Assembly (NCBI GenBank): GCA_948144175.1
Contig: CANXME010002464.1
Coordinates: 1-64,000, forward strand
Reading direction: 5' to 3'
Source of the DNA: Closterium sp. NIES-65
Lineage: Eukaryota; Streptophyta; Zygnematophyceae; Desmidiales; Closteriaceae
Length of the DNA: 64,000 nucleotides
Below, piece by piece: positions 10,046-19,589 of this stretch (positions within the stretch are counted from its first letter, which is position 1; each line of letters starts with the position of its first letter). The notes beneath the pieces were generated by a model, which did no database searches, was not told the origin of the DNA, and saw only the letters and a program-made list of their open reading frames with translations. The position numbers and the translations under genes were made by a program.

Positions 10046-10413
10046 GTCAGTAGGCGGGTCGGTCACAAACGCCCCACCACAGGGCACCATGCCTCTCGCG
10101 CACTGCACTGGTGGCGCCACTGGCGTTCGAGTCCATTCAAGTCACAGGCAGACACACACAGTGCCTGCCTTGATGTGCAACATGCTTCACCTGCTGCATT
10201 AGTGGTGCCAGTGCCTCGAATCTAATCTGCTCAAGCCATGGGCCAGGCACCGCCTACCATGATGCACCATGCCTCTCCCGCACTGCCAGTGCCAGCTGTG
10301 CCGTACCTTCAGTATGGAGTGGCTTCTGATGGGTGGAGTGGAGTAAAGCCGCTTTGCAAGAGGCCTTTGATTTTTGTCGCTTCTTCCTGGCTGATCTGCT
10401 GACGTGGAACCAG
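10046..10413. other. Intron b-c, nothing recognised
   Basis: Unique sequence between donor GTCAGT and the acceptor before exon c. No repeat array, palindrome or extra coding block was noticed. Confidence 0.5.
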
Positions 10414-10485
10414 GTGCCCATTCACATCCAGCGTGGACCAATCGTGGAGGAGTACAGCCGCCAGGTCACTCCATGGATCTCTGAG
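10414..10485 (+). CDS. alpha-mannosidase exon c
   Basis: Acceptor AACCAG and donor GTGAGT enclose 24 codons: VPIHIQRGPIVEEYSRQV then TPWISE. This is the family's conserved strand just before the YPGKDYAEL block. Phase is 0 at both ends. Confidence 0.85.
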
Positions 10486-10490
10486 GTGAG

Positions 10491-10704
10491 TGCACCAACA
10501 CCACCACCACCACCACCACCACCACCACCACCACCACCACCACCACCACCACCACCACCACCACCACCACCACCACCACCACCACCACCACCACCACCAA
10601 CACCACCACCACCACCACCTCCACCTCCTCCTCCTCCTCCTCCTCCTCCTCCTCCTCCTCCTCCTCCTCCTCCTCCTCCTCCTCCTCCTCCTCCTCCTCC
10701 TCCT
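10491..10704. repeat. (CAC)n followed by (CCT)n microsatellite
   Basis: CAC triplets run from about 10491 to 10620 and switch to CCT triplets to about 10704, starting five bases after the exon c donor. Poly-His, poly-Pro and poly-Leu frames here are artefacts. Confidence 0.95.
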
Positions 10705-10904
10705 TACCTCCTTCACTTTCTTGATTCTGGCTTGGTGTTTTGAGAACGTTTGGAAACCTTCCACCTCCGCACCTCTTGCCCCTGCCTTGTCTGATATGCT
10801 TTTCGGTCCTTTTTGCACTATTCACGCTGCTGTACGCTATTTATCACAGCGACACGCACGCACATACATTGCTCGATTAATGATTGCGTAATGATCGCAC
10901 AGCC

Positions 10905-13900
10905 ACACTCAGTGCACGTGTGTCTACGCCACACTCAGTGCACGAATGTCTACGCCACACTCAGTGCACGTGTGTCTACGCCACACTCAGTACACGTGTG
11001 TCCACGCCACACTCAGTACACGTGTGTCCACGCCACACTCAGTGCACGTGTGTCCACGCCACACTCAGTGCACGCGTGTCTATGCCACACTCAGTGCACG
11101 TGTGTCTATGCCACACTCAGTGCACGTGTGTCTACGCCACACTCAGTGCACGTGTGTCCACGCCACACTTAGTGCACGTGTGTCTATGCCACACTCAGTG
11201 CACGTGTGTCTACGCCACACTCAGTGCACGTGTGTCTACGCCACACTCAGTGCACGTGTGTCCACGCCACACTCCGTACACATGTGTCCACGCCACACTC
11301 CGTGCACGTGTGTCCACGCCACATTCAGTGCACGTGTGTCTTCGCCACACTCAGTGCACGTGTGTCTTCGCCACACTCAGTGCACGTGTGTCTTCGCCAC
11401 ACTCAGTGCACGTGTGTCTTCGCCACACTCAGTGCACGTGTGTCTACGCCACACTCAGTGCACGTGCGTCTACGCCACACTCAGTGCACGTGTGTCTTCG
11501 CCACACTCAGTGCACGTGTGTCTTCGCCACACTCAGTGCACGTGTGTCTACGCCACACTCAGTGCACGTGCGTCTACGCCACACTCAGTGCATGTGTTTC
11601 TACGCCATACTCAGTGCATGTGTGTCTTCGTCACACTCAGTGCACGTGTGTCTACGTCACACTCAGTGCACGTGTGTCTACTCCACACTCAGTGCACGTC
11701 TGTCTACGCCATACTCAGTGCACGTGTGTCTTCGCCACACTCAGTGCACGTGCGTCTATGCCACACTGAGTGCACGTGTTTCTTTGCCACACTCAGTGCA
11801 CGTGTGTCTACGCCACACTCAGTGCACGTGTGTCTACGCCACATTAAGTGCACGTGTGTCTACGCCACACTCAGTACACGTGTGTCCACGCCACACTCAG
11901 TGCACGTGTGTCCACGCCACACTCAGTGCACGTGTGTCCACGCCACACTCAGTGCACGTGTGTCCACGCCACACTCAGTGCACGTGTGTCTTCGCCACAC
12001 TCAGTGCACGTGTGTCTATGCCACACCAGTGCACGTGTGTCTTCGTCACACTCAGTGCACGTGTGTCTACGCCACACTCAGTGCACGTGTGTCTACGCCA
12101 CACTCAGTGCACGTGTGTCTACGCCACACTCAGTGCAAGTGTGTCTACGCCACACTCAGTGCAAGTGTGTCTATGCCATACTCAGTGCACGTGTGTCTAC
12201 GCCACACTCAGTGCACGTGTGTCTACGCCACACTCAGTGCACGTGTGTCTTCGTCACACTCAGTGCACGTGTGTCTACGCCACACTCAGTGCACGTGTGT
12301 CTACGCCACACTCAGTGCACGTGTGTCTACGCCACACTTAGTGCACGTGTGTCTTCGTCACACTCAGTGCACATGTGTCTACGCCACACTCAGTGCACGT
12401 GTGTCTACGCCACACTCAGTGCACGTGTGTCTACGCCACACTCAGTGCACGTGTGTCTTCGCCACACTCAGTACACGTGTGTCCACGCCACACTCAGTGC
12501 ACGTGTGTCCACGCCACACTCAGTGCACGTGTGTCCACGCCACACTCAGTGCACGCGTGTCTATGCCACACTAAGTGCACGTGTGTCTACGCCACACTCA
12601 GTGCACGTGTGTCTACGCCACACTCAGTGCACGTGTGTCTACGCCACACTCAGTGCACGTGTGTCTATGCCACACTCAGTACACGTGTGTCCACGCCACA
12701 CTCAGTGCACGTGTGTCCACGCCACACTCAGTGCACGTGTGTCTACGCCACATTCAGTGCACGTGTGTCTACACCACACTCAGTACACGTGTGTCCACGC
12801 CACACTCAGTGCACGTGTGTCCACGCCACACTCAGTGCACGTGTGTCGACGCCACACTCAGTGCACGTGTGTCCACGCCACACTCAGTGCACGTGTGTCT
12901 TCGCCACACTCAGTGCACGTGTGTCTACGCCACACTCAGTGCACGTGTGTCTTCGCCACACTCAGTACACGTGTGTCCACGCCACACTCAGTGCACGTGT
13001 GTCCACGCCACACTCAGTGCACGTGTGTCCACGCCACACTCAGTGCACGCGTGTCTATGCCACACTAAGTGCACGTGTGTCTACGCCACACTCAGTGCAC
13101 GTGTGTCTACGCCACACTCAGTGCACGTGTGTCTACGCCACACTCAGTGTACGTGTGTCTATGCCACACTCAGTACACGTGTGTCCACGCCACACTCAGT
13201 GCACGTGTGTCCACGCCACACTCAGTGCACGTGTGTCTACGCCACATTCAGTGCACGTGTGTCTACGCCACACTCAGTACACGTGTGTCCACGCCACACT
13301 CAGTGCACGTGTGTCCACGCCACACTCAGTGCACGTGTGTCGACGCCACACTCAGTGCACGTGTGTCCACGCCACACTCAGTGCACGTGTGTCCACGCCA
13401 CACTCAGTGCACGTGTTTCTACGCCACACTCAGTGCACCTGTGTCTTCGCCACACTCAGTGCACGTGTGTCTACGCCACACTCAGTGCACGTGTGTCTTT
13501 GCCACACTCAGTGCACGTGTGTCTACGCCACACTCAGTGCACGTGTGTCTACGCCACACTCAGTGCACGTGTGTCTACGCCACATTCAGTGCACGTGTGT
13601 CTACGCCACACTCAGTACACGTGTGTCCACGCTACACTCAGTGCACGTGTGTCTATGCCACACTCAGTGCACGTGTGTCCACGCCACACTCAGTGCACGT
13701 GTGTCCACGCCACACTCAGTGCACGTGTGTCCACGCCACACTCAGTGCACGTGTGTCCACGCCACACTCAGTGCACGTGTGTCCACGCCACACTCAGTGC
13801 ACGTGTGTCCACGCCACACTCAGTGCACGTGTGTCTTCGCCACACTCAGTGCACGTGTTTCTACGCCACACTCAGTGCACGTGTGTCTTCGCCACACTCA

Positions 13901-14206
13901 GTGCACGTGTGTCTACGCCACACTCAGTGCACGTGTGTCTTTGCCACACTCAGTGCACGTGTGTCTACGCCACACTCAGTGCACGTGTGTCTACGCCACA
14001 CTCAGTGCACGTGTGTCTTCGCCACACTCAGTGCACGTGTGTCTACGCCACACTCAGTGCACGTGTGTCTTCGTCTCACTCAGTGCACGTGTGTCTACGC
14101 CACACTCAGTGCACGTGTGTCTTCGCCACACTCAGTGCACGTGTGTCTTCGCCACACTCAGTGCACGTGTGTCTACGCCATACTGAGTGCACGTGTGTCT
14201 ACGCTG
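10905..14206. repeat. 26-bp minisatellite, about 127 units
   Basis: The unit contains CACTCAGTGCACGTGTGTC followed by a variable TACG, CACG, TTCG, TATG or GACG and a C. It repeats with almost no length change for 3.3 kb. No strand + frame of the unit contains a stop and 26 is not a multiple of three, so all three + frames stay open for hundreds of codons. A composite variant near 12548-12575 recurs near 13042-13069, 494 bp (19 units) away, showing block duplication. The array lies wholly inside the intron between exons c and d. Confidence 0.95.
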
Positions 14207-14323
14207 CATTCAACTGCCTTTTCTGAGATGCTTTGTGTGACTCCTTTGCTCCGTTTCACCCTCCCATAAGACATCCAACGCAGTGGTGCGTAAGTTGCTT
14301 GCTTGCTGTTCAATTTACTCGCC

Positions 14324-14375
14324 ACTCTCAATGCGATTGCTTTTGATTCGACTCAAAAGCAAACTCCCAATGCGA
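14324..14375. repeat. 26-bp palindrome bounded by 13-bp direct repeats
   Basis: ACTCTCAATGCGA (14324-14336) is followed without gap by a palindrome (14337-14362; half-arm TTGCTTTTGATTC, 12 of 13 paired). This is followed without gap by ACTCCCAATGCGA (14363-14375). Direct-repeat identity is 12 of 13. The arrangement is that of a tiny insertion with a target-site duplication. Confidence 0.85.
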
Positions 14376-14473
14376 GGTTTTTCCACTGCCTGCCTGCTCC
14401 CTCTGATAACGCACCACCCTTCATCCTCCCTCTCCCTGTGCCTCTGCCGCTCTGCACCGCTCCCAACTCCCAG

Positions 14474-14530
14474 GTCTTCAGAGTGTATCCAGGGAAGGAC
14501 TACGCTGAGCTGCACTATTCCGGGAGTGCT
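14474..14530 (+). CDS. alpha-mannosidase exon d
   Basis: Acceptor TCCCAG and donor GTTTGA enclose 19 codons, VFRVYPGKDYAELHYSGSA, one of the best conserved blocks of the family. Phase is 0 at both ends. The donor is non-consensus at positions +3 to +6. Confidence 0.85.
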
Positions 14531-14731
14531 GTTTGATACCATTTCTGTTCGCTGTTCACTGCTGTCTCAAGAATCCTCAACAGCCAACCCTGCAATCGTC
14601 TCACAAGACGTTGACCCGCTTCACCACTCTCGCTGCTTGCCAAATCAAAGCGTATGCTACTCGCTCACAGCCACCCCACCCCTCATTGTTGTCCATACTG
14701 TGCCTGTGTGTGAGGGGGTTGCACTGCACAG

Positions 14732-14848
14732 GTGGGTCCGTTGCCCTCCAAGGGTCACAACCACGAGGTGGTGACTCGCTTCGTGTCGCCCATCAACAGC
14801 AGCAGGACCTTCTACTCCGACTCCAATGGCCGCAGCTACCTCAAGCGG
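14732..14848 (+). CDS. alpha-mannosidase exon e
   Basis: Acceptor GCACAG and donor GTGAGA enclose 39 codons starting VGPLPSKGHNHEVVTRFV and ending TFYSDSNGRSYLKR. The (F/Y)Y(S/T)DSNGR motif is a hallmark of GH38 lysosomal-type enzymes. Phase is 0. A near-identical copy of the 3' half with its donor lies at 14929-14988. Confidence 0.9.
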
Positions 14849-14928
14849 GTGAGAGGCTTTAACCTTGGAATGAGTGCACATGAATGGATGAATGTCAATG
14901 CCTGGAAGCTCTCTTCACAGCGCCCATC

Positions 14929-14988
14929 AACAGCAGCAGGACCTTTTACTCCGACTCCAATGGCCGCAGCTACCTCAAGCGGGTGAAG
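14929..14988. repeat. Copy of exon e 3' end inside the following intron
   Basis: CGCCCATCAACAGCAGCAG through TACCTCAAGCGGGTGA repeats exon e and its donor with one C/T change. More decayed copies are visible near 15259-15310 and 15448-15500. The nearest copy keeps an acceptor-like TTCACAG before it and a GTGAAG donor after it, so it could act as a pseudo-exon. Confidence 0.85.
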
Positions 14989-15005
14989 GTTTCTTGTTTT
15001 CGAAT

Positions 15006-15228
15006 GAGTGCACACAGTCCTTTCAAATGAGTGCACACAGTCCTTTCAAATGAGTGCACACAGTCCTTTCAAACGAGTGCACACAGTCCTTTCAAATGAG
15101 TGCACACAGTCCTTTCAAATGAGTGCACACAGTCCTTTCAAATGAGTGCACACAGTCATTTCAAACGAGTGCACACAGTCCTTTCAAATGAGTGCACACA
15201 GTCCTTTCAGATGAGTGCACACAGTCCT
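15006..15228. repeat. 23-bp minisatellite (GTCCTTTCAAATGAGTGCAC..)
   Basis: About ten near-identical 23-bp units differ mainly at A/C and T/G single positions. They lie in intron e-f and have no coding value. Confidence 0.95.
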
Positions 15229-15363
15229 TAATTTGATGGTGCCTAGAAGCTCACGTCACAGCTCACTGCAACAGCAGCAACACCTTCTACTCTGATTCCA
15301 GTGGCTGGCTGGAGCCGCATCAAGAAGGCGAGGCGGTGTTGGGACTGGTCAGCTGTTCCTTCC

Positions 15364-15421
15364 TTACACACCAGGGAGTCGTGCTTTGAGTCGACTCAAA
15401 ACACGACTTACACACCAGGGA
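15364..15421. repeat. 30-bp palindrome bounded by perfect 14-bp direct repeats
   Basis: TTACACACCAGGGA (15364-15377) abuts a palindrome (15378-15407; half-arm GTCGTGCTTTGAGTC, 14 of 15 paired, centre GTCGAC). This abuts TTACACACCAGGGA again (15408-15421). The structure is the same as at 14324-14375 with a different target sequence, and the palindromes share the core TTTGAGTCGACTCAAA. Confidence 0.9.
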
Positions 15422-15605
15422 AATTCCTCCATACGACAGCAAGCATCCATCAACAGCAGCAAGAAATTTCACTATTACTCCAATCGCTGAAGCTACATTG
15501 GATGGGTGGGGCTGCATGCATGCATACCCGTCCAAACTTTGTTGGTGCTCTTATATTTGCTTCACTACTTCATCAGCATCAGCACTAGCAGACAGTAATG
15601 GAGGT

Positions 15606-16212
15606 CTGAAATGGCAGTGACTGAGTTTTGAAATGGCAGTGATTGAGTTTTGAAATGGCAGTAATCGAGTTTTGAAATGGTAGTGATCGAGTTGAAATGG
15701 TAGTGATCGAGTTTTGAAATGGCAGTGATCGAGTTTTGAAATGGCAGTGATCAAGTTTTGAAATGGCAGTGATCAAGTTTTGAAATGGCAGTGATCGAGT
15801 TTTGAAATGGCAGTGATCGAGTTTTGAAATGGCAGTGGTCGAGTTTTGAAATGGCAGTGATCGAGTTTTGAAATGGCAGTGATCGAGTTTTGAAATGGCA
15901 GTGATCGAGTTTTGAAATGGTAGTGATCGAGTTTTGAAATGGCAGTGATCGAGTTTTGAAATGGCAGTGATCAAGTTTTGAAATGGTAGTGATCGAGTTT
16001 TGAAATGGCAGTGATCGAGTTTTGAAATGGCAGTGATCGAGTTTTGAAATGGCAGTGATCGAGTTTTGAAATGGCAGTGATCGAGTTTTGAAATGGCAGT
16101 GATCGAGTTTTGAAATGGCAGTGATCGAGTTTTGAAATGGCAGTGATCGAGTTTTGAAATGGCAGTGATCGAGTTTTGAAATGGCAGTGATCGAGTTTTG
16201 AAATGGCAGTAA
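15606..16212. repeat. 22-bp minisatellite (GATCGAGTTTTGAAATGGCA..)
   Basis: About 27 units show very low divergence (CGAG/CAAG and GGCAGT/GGTAGT variants). Long minus-strand open frames of Ile/Ser/Leu/His residues come from the repeat. It lies in intron e-f. Confidence 0.95.
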
Positions 16213-16554
16213 GAGGGACTAGGAGGTCCAATCCCCGTTCACTGCAGCTCAGCCTTCACTGCAGCTCAGCCTTCACTGCAGATTTGTGTTTCTTTTCTCC
16301 ATGCCCTCTCCCTCCTTCATGCCCTCTCCCTTCTCCATGCCCTCTCCTTGCCCATTCCCTTTGCAACAAACATATACGCGCCCACGAAACCAGTGCCATT
16401 GTCCAGCGCTCCTATTCACAAGCCCCAGAATGCCTTCTGCTCACCATCCCCACCATCCCCACCCCACCACACCACTACCATCTGATTGGAGCCTTAACAT
16501 CACCGACCCCGTTCAGACCGCCTCCCTTCTCCATGCCCTCTCCCTTCACCGTTC

Positions 16555-16795
16555 CCACCCCACCACCCACCCCACCACCATCCCCACTCCACCACCATCC
16601 CCACCCCACCACCATCCCCACCCCATCACCATCCCCACCCCACCACCGTCCCCACCCCACCACCATCCCCACCCCACCACCATCCCCACCCCACCACCAT
16701 CCCCACCCCACCACCCCACCATTCCCACCATTCCCACCATTCCCACCACCCCACCACCCCACCACCCCACCATCCCCACCCCGCCACCCCACTGT
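16555..16795. repeat. CACCCCACCACCATCC minisatellite
   Basis: Pyrimidine-rich repeats of about 16 bp and shorter derivatives run up to the acceptor of exon f and thus form its polypyrimidine region. A decayed copy of exon f lies just before the array at 16480-16513. Confidence 0.9.
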
Positions 16796-16798
16796 CAG

Positions 16799-16864
16799 GT
16801 GGTGGACTACCGGTCCGACTGGCACCTTAACGTCACCGACCCCATAGCAGGGAACTACTATCCG
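16799..16864 (+). CDS. alpha-mannosidase exon f
   Basis: Acceptor CTGTCAG and donor GTGAGT enclose 22 codons: VVDYRSDWHLNVTDPIAG then NYYP. The family has a similar DYR-DW...P(V/I)AGNYYP block. Phase is 0 at both ends. Confidence 0.9.
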
Positions 16865-17157
16865 GTGAGTCAACGCAAGTCAACAGGGTCAACTCAAGGT
16901 CAACCAGAGTCAGCAGAGTCAACTCGAGGGCAAAACAAAGTTCCCTCGGTTGGAAGTGGTCCTATCTACCATCGAAGGAGTGGCGCTGGCAAGTCAACCA
17001 GAGCCAACGTGATGGCAACAAGAGCCTTTCTCCTCTCTCTCCTGCTTGACGCGCCCTGCAGCTATCGTTCCGTTGTGTTGCTCTTTCTTTGTCTATGAAT
17101 TGGCACATCTTGGCCTCCTCCCTTTCTCTCTCCTCGACTCCTTGCTCTTCACTTCAG

Positions 17158-17270
17158 ATAACGGTTGGAGCTTTCATGAAAGACAAAGCAGCCCAGTTGT
17201 CGGTGCTTGTGGACCGGGCGGCAGGCGCTGCCAGGCTGGCATCTGGCCAGATGGACGTTATGCTTCACAG
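17158..17270 (+). CDS. alpha-mannosidase exon g
   Basis: Acceptor CTTCAG and donor GTGACG enclose 113 bp: ITVGAFMKDKAAQLSVLVD, then RAAGAARLASGQMDVMLH and AG of an Arg codon. LSVLVDR and the G-x-(M/V)-D-x-M-L-H-R block are strongly conserved. The split Arg codon is completed by the first base of exon h. Confidence 0.9.
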
Positions 17271-17346
17271 GTGACGTCATGCTTCATAGGTGACGTCATG
17301 CTTCACAGGTGACGTCATGATTCACAGGTTAGGTCATGCTTCACAG
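17271..17346. repeat. Tandem 19-bp copies of the exon g/intron border
   Basis: Four 19-bp units (GTGACGTCATGCTTCACAG and variants) repeat the last bases of exon g plus its donor. Each unit starts with GT and ends with AG, and three keep the palindrome TGACGTCA, an ACGT-core/CRE-like site. The repeat multiplies the 5' splice site. Confidence 0.9.
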
Positions 17347-17384
17347 GTGTGGGAGGGCTCTGTAGCACAGGGGGGTGCATGCAG

Positions 17385-17500
17385 TGCTGCCATGGTGCAT
17401 GCAGTGCTGCTGTGGTGCATGCAGTGCTGCCATGGTGCATGCAGTGCTGCCATGGTGCATGCAGTGCTGCCACCATGGTGCATGCAGTGCTGCCATGGTG
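17385..17500. repeat. 20-bp minisatellite (CATGGTGCATGCAGTGCTGC)
   Basis: Six units, one with a 3-bp insertion, lie in intron g-h. A single further half-unit lies at 17556-17570 beyond the palindrome at 17519-17550. Confidence 0.9.
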
Positions 17501-17518
17501 CATGCAAGGAGAATGACG

Positions 17519-17550
17519 AGGTGACTTTTGAGTCGACTCAAAAGTCACCT
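17519..17550. repeat. Perfect 32-bp palindrome
   Basis: The half-arm is AGGTGACTTTTGAGTC and the second half is its exact reverse complement; the centre is GTCGAC. It belongs to the same TTTTGAGTCGACTCAAAA family as those at 14337 and 15378. It interrupts the 20-bp array: TGCCATGGTGCATGCA occurs on both sides, but 12 and 3 bp away rather than abutting. Confidence 0.9.
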
Positions 17551-17634
17551 TTTTGCCATGGTGCATGCATAAAAGGTTATGTGTTGGAGCCTTGCCCTCA
17601 CCTGTGCAACATGGCATGCCATGGGCTATGCGCA

Positions 17635-17868
17635 AGCCATGCTCATGTTGCAAGCCATGCTCATGTTGCAAGCCATGCTCATGTTGCAGCCATGCTCATG
17701 TTGCAAGCCATGCTCATGTTGCAAGCCATGCTCATGTTGCAAGCCATGCTCATGCTGCAAGCCATGCTCATGTTGCAAGCCATGCTTATGCTGCAAGCCA
17801 TGCTCATGTTGCAAGCCATGCTCATGCTGCAAGCCATGCTCATGTTGCAAGCCATGTTGCAGCCATGT
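17635..17868. repeat. 18-bp minisatellite (GCCATGCTCATGTTGCAA)
   Basis: About thirteen units lie in intron g-h. As 18 is a multiple of three, each frame gives a regular six-residue peptide repeat, an artefact. Confidence 0.95.
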
Positions 17869-18129
17869 CCATGACTAGCCCATGGCAAGCCATGGACTAG
17901 TCGTCGTGTAGCTCCTTCATTCTGATGTGCATGGATAGAGGCGAGCCATGTTTCTCATGCTTTCACACTTCCATCGTTTTCCACCCAAACGTGACATCCA
18001 ACTCCCCTCATCTTCCCCCATCCCCCCCACACATCTCCCCTCATTCCTTCCCATCTCCCCCCAAACCCCCTCCCCCATCTCCCCCCACCCCCCCCCACCA
18101 TCTCCCCCCATCCTTCCACGCGGCACCAG

Positions 18130-18214
18130 GAAGCTGGCATCGCTGGACGACAAGGGCGTGGGGGAGGCACTGGAGGAGAGGATCACACTGGGCAACAAGA
18201 CCCGCTTCCTCACC
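18130..18214 (+). CDS. alpha-mannosidase exon h
   Basis: Acceptor CACCAG and donor GTGAGT enclose 85 bp. Its first base completes the Arg codon from exon g, then KLASLDDKGVGEALEERI, TLGNKTRFLT. The DD-GVGEAL block is typical of the family. It ends in phase 0. Confidence 0.9.
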
Positions 18215-18239
18215 GTGAGTGCTTGCTGCATTATTCACA

Positions 18240-18498
18240 GCATGACTTTCCACGCTTCCACACTTACCCACTTCCACACTTCCGCACTTCCGCACATCCC
18301 CACTTCCGCACTTCCGCACTTCCACACTTCCACACTTCCGCACTTCCATACTTCCACACTTCCACACTTCCAAACTTCCACACTTCCACACTTCCACACT
18401 TCCAAACTTCCACACTTCCACACTTCCACGCTTCCGCACTTCCACACTTCCACGCTTCCGCACTTCCACACTTCCGTGCTTCCACACTTCCGCGCTTG
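18240..18498. repeat. CTTCCACA octamer-type repeat
   Basis: ACTTCCAC and ACTTCCGC units of 8-9 bp run for about 260 bp in intron h-i. Regular WKCGSVEV-like minus-strand frames are artefacts. Confidence 0.9.
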
Positions 18499-18559
18499 GC
18501 CACGGGCTCGAATCTCGTGTAAGCGAGAGATGTCCATTCGGCGACAACTGGATCTCCCC

Positions 18560-18610
18560 GGCTGCTCTGCAGGGTTCATGGGATCTCTGCGCTTCGAGCT
18601 AGCTTGCAGC
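18560..18610. repeat. Decayed copy of exon i 5' end
   Basis: CTCTGCAG then a segment with GGATCTCTGCGCTTCGAG resembles the acceptor and first codons of exon i (GGCTCTCTGCGCTTTGG at 20115). A second copy starts at 19493. The real exon lies 1.5 kb downstream. Confidence 0.65.
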
Positions 18611-18644
18611 GCCGCCAGAAACGCATGAAACTATCTGGCAGTCA

Positions 18645-18664
18645 CTTCTGAGTCGACTCAAAAG
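18645..18664. repeat. 20-bp palindrome, TTTTGAG/CTCAAAA family
   Basis: Half-arm CTTCTGAGTC, 9 of 10 paired, centre GTCGAC. It stands at the left edge of the 22-bp array, whose unit itself contains CTTTGAGTTG. The array region is enclosed by AAACGCATGAA at 18619-18629 and again near 19106-19116. Confidence 0.75.
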
Positions 18665-18667
18665 GAT

Positions 18668-19090
18668 CTCGCTGCTTTGAGTTGGTGTGCTCGGTGCTTT
18701 GAGTTGGTGTGCTCGCTGCTTTGAGTTGGTGTGCTCGGTGCTTTGAGTTGGTGTGCTCGGTGCTTTGAGTTGGTGTGCTCGCTGCTTTGAGTTGGTGTGC
18801 TCGGTGCTTTGAGTTGGTGTGCTCGGTGCTTTGAGTTGGTGTGCTCGCTGCTTTGAGTTGGTGTGCTCGGTGCTTTGAGTTGGTGTGCTCGCTGCTTTGA
18901 GTTGGTGTGCTCGCTGCTTTGAGTTGGTGTGCTCGCTGCTTTGAGTTGGTGTGCTCGGTGCTTTGAGTTGGTGTGCTCGCTGCTTTGAGTTGGTGTGCTC
19001 GCTGCTTTGAGTTGGTGTGCTCGCTGCTTTGAGTTGGTGTGCTCGCTGCTTTGAGTTGGTGTGCTCGCTGCTTTGAGTTGGTGTGCTCAC
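18668..19090. repeat. 22-bp minisatellite (GCTGCTTTGAGTTGGTGTGC..)
   Basis: About nineteen units alternate CTCGCT and CTCGGT. They lie in intron h-i. Long minus-strand Thr/Gln/Ser/His frames are artefacts. Confidence 0.95.
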
Positions 19091-19146
19091 AGTGCGGTTT
19101 AAAAAACGCATGAAGCAAGCCCCTTCCACCTCTCATACCCCTCAAC

Positions 19147-19492
19147 AATCATCGTTCCCCTGCCCTGCAAGTTGACTTTTGACACGTCTCAAAAGTCAGC
19201 AATCATCGTTCCCCTGCCCTGCAAGTTGACTTTTGACACGTCTCAAAAGTCAACAATCATCGTTCCCCTGCCCTGCAAGTTGACTTTTGACATGTCTCAA
19301 AAGTCAACAATCATCGTTCCCCTGCCCTGCAAGTTGACTTTTGACATGTCAAAAGTCAACAATCATCGTTCCCCTACCCTGCAAGTTGACTTTTGACATG
19401 TCTCAAAAGTCAACAATCATCGTTCCCCTGCCCTGCAAGTTGACTTTTGATACGTCTCAAAAGTCAACAATCATCGTTCCCCTGCCCTGCAA
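19147..19492. repeat. 54-bp array: six palindromes alternating with seven 24-bp spacers
   Basis: The 24-bp spacer (AATCATCGTTCCCCTGCCCT plus GCAA) alternates with a 30-bp palindrome (half-arm GTTGACTTTTGACAC, 14 of 15 paired) at 19171, 19225, 19279, 19333 (28 bp), 19385 and 19439. The array begins and ends with the spacer. A single palindrome flanked by a direct repeat, then amplified, would give exactly this pattern. Confidence 0.95.
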
Positions 19493-19589
19493 CTTGTAGG
19501 TTCTCTGCGCTTAGGGCAGCGCACACAGCCACTCATAACCCCTCTTCACTTTGCCTTTTCACTGTTGAAGTCAGACCTTTCCATCTCTC

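Noticed and set aside
10884-14269. Overlapping ORFs of 385-603 codons rich in His/Cys/Val/Arg
   Set aside because: They are three readings of one 26-bp tandem repeat without stops; no non-repeat coding signal, and they sit between two well-placed exons.
9124-19492. CRISPR-like arrays of repeated units
   Set aside because: The arrays are head-to-tail tandem repeats. Only 19147-19492 alternates two elements, but there both the palindrome and the spacer are constant, so there are no unique spacers, and there are no cas genes.
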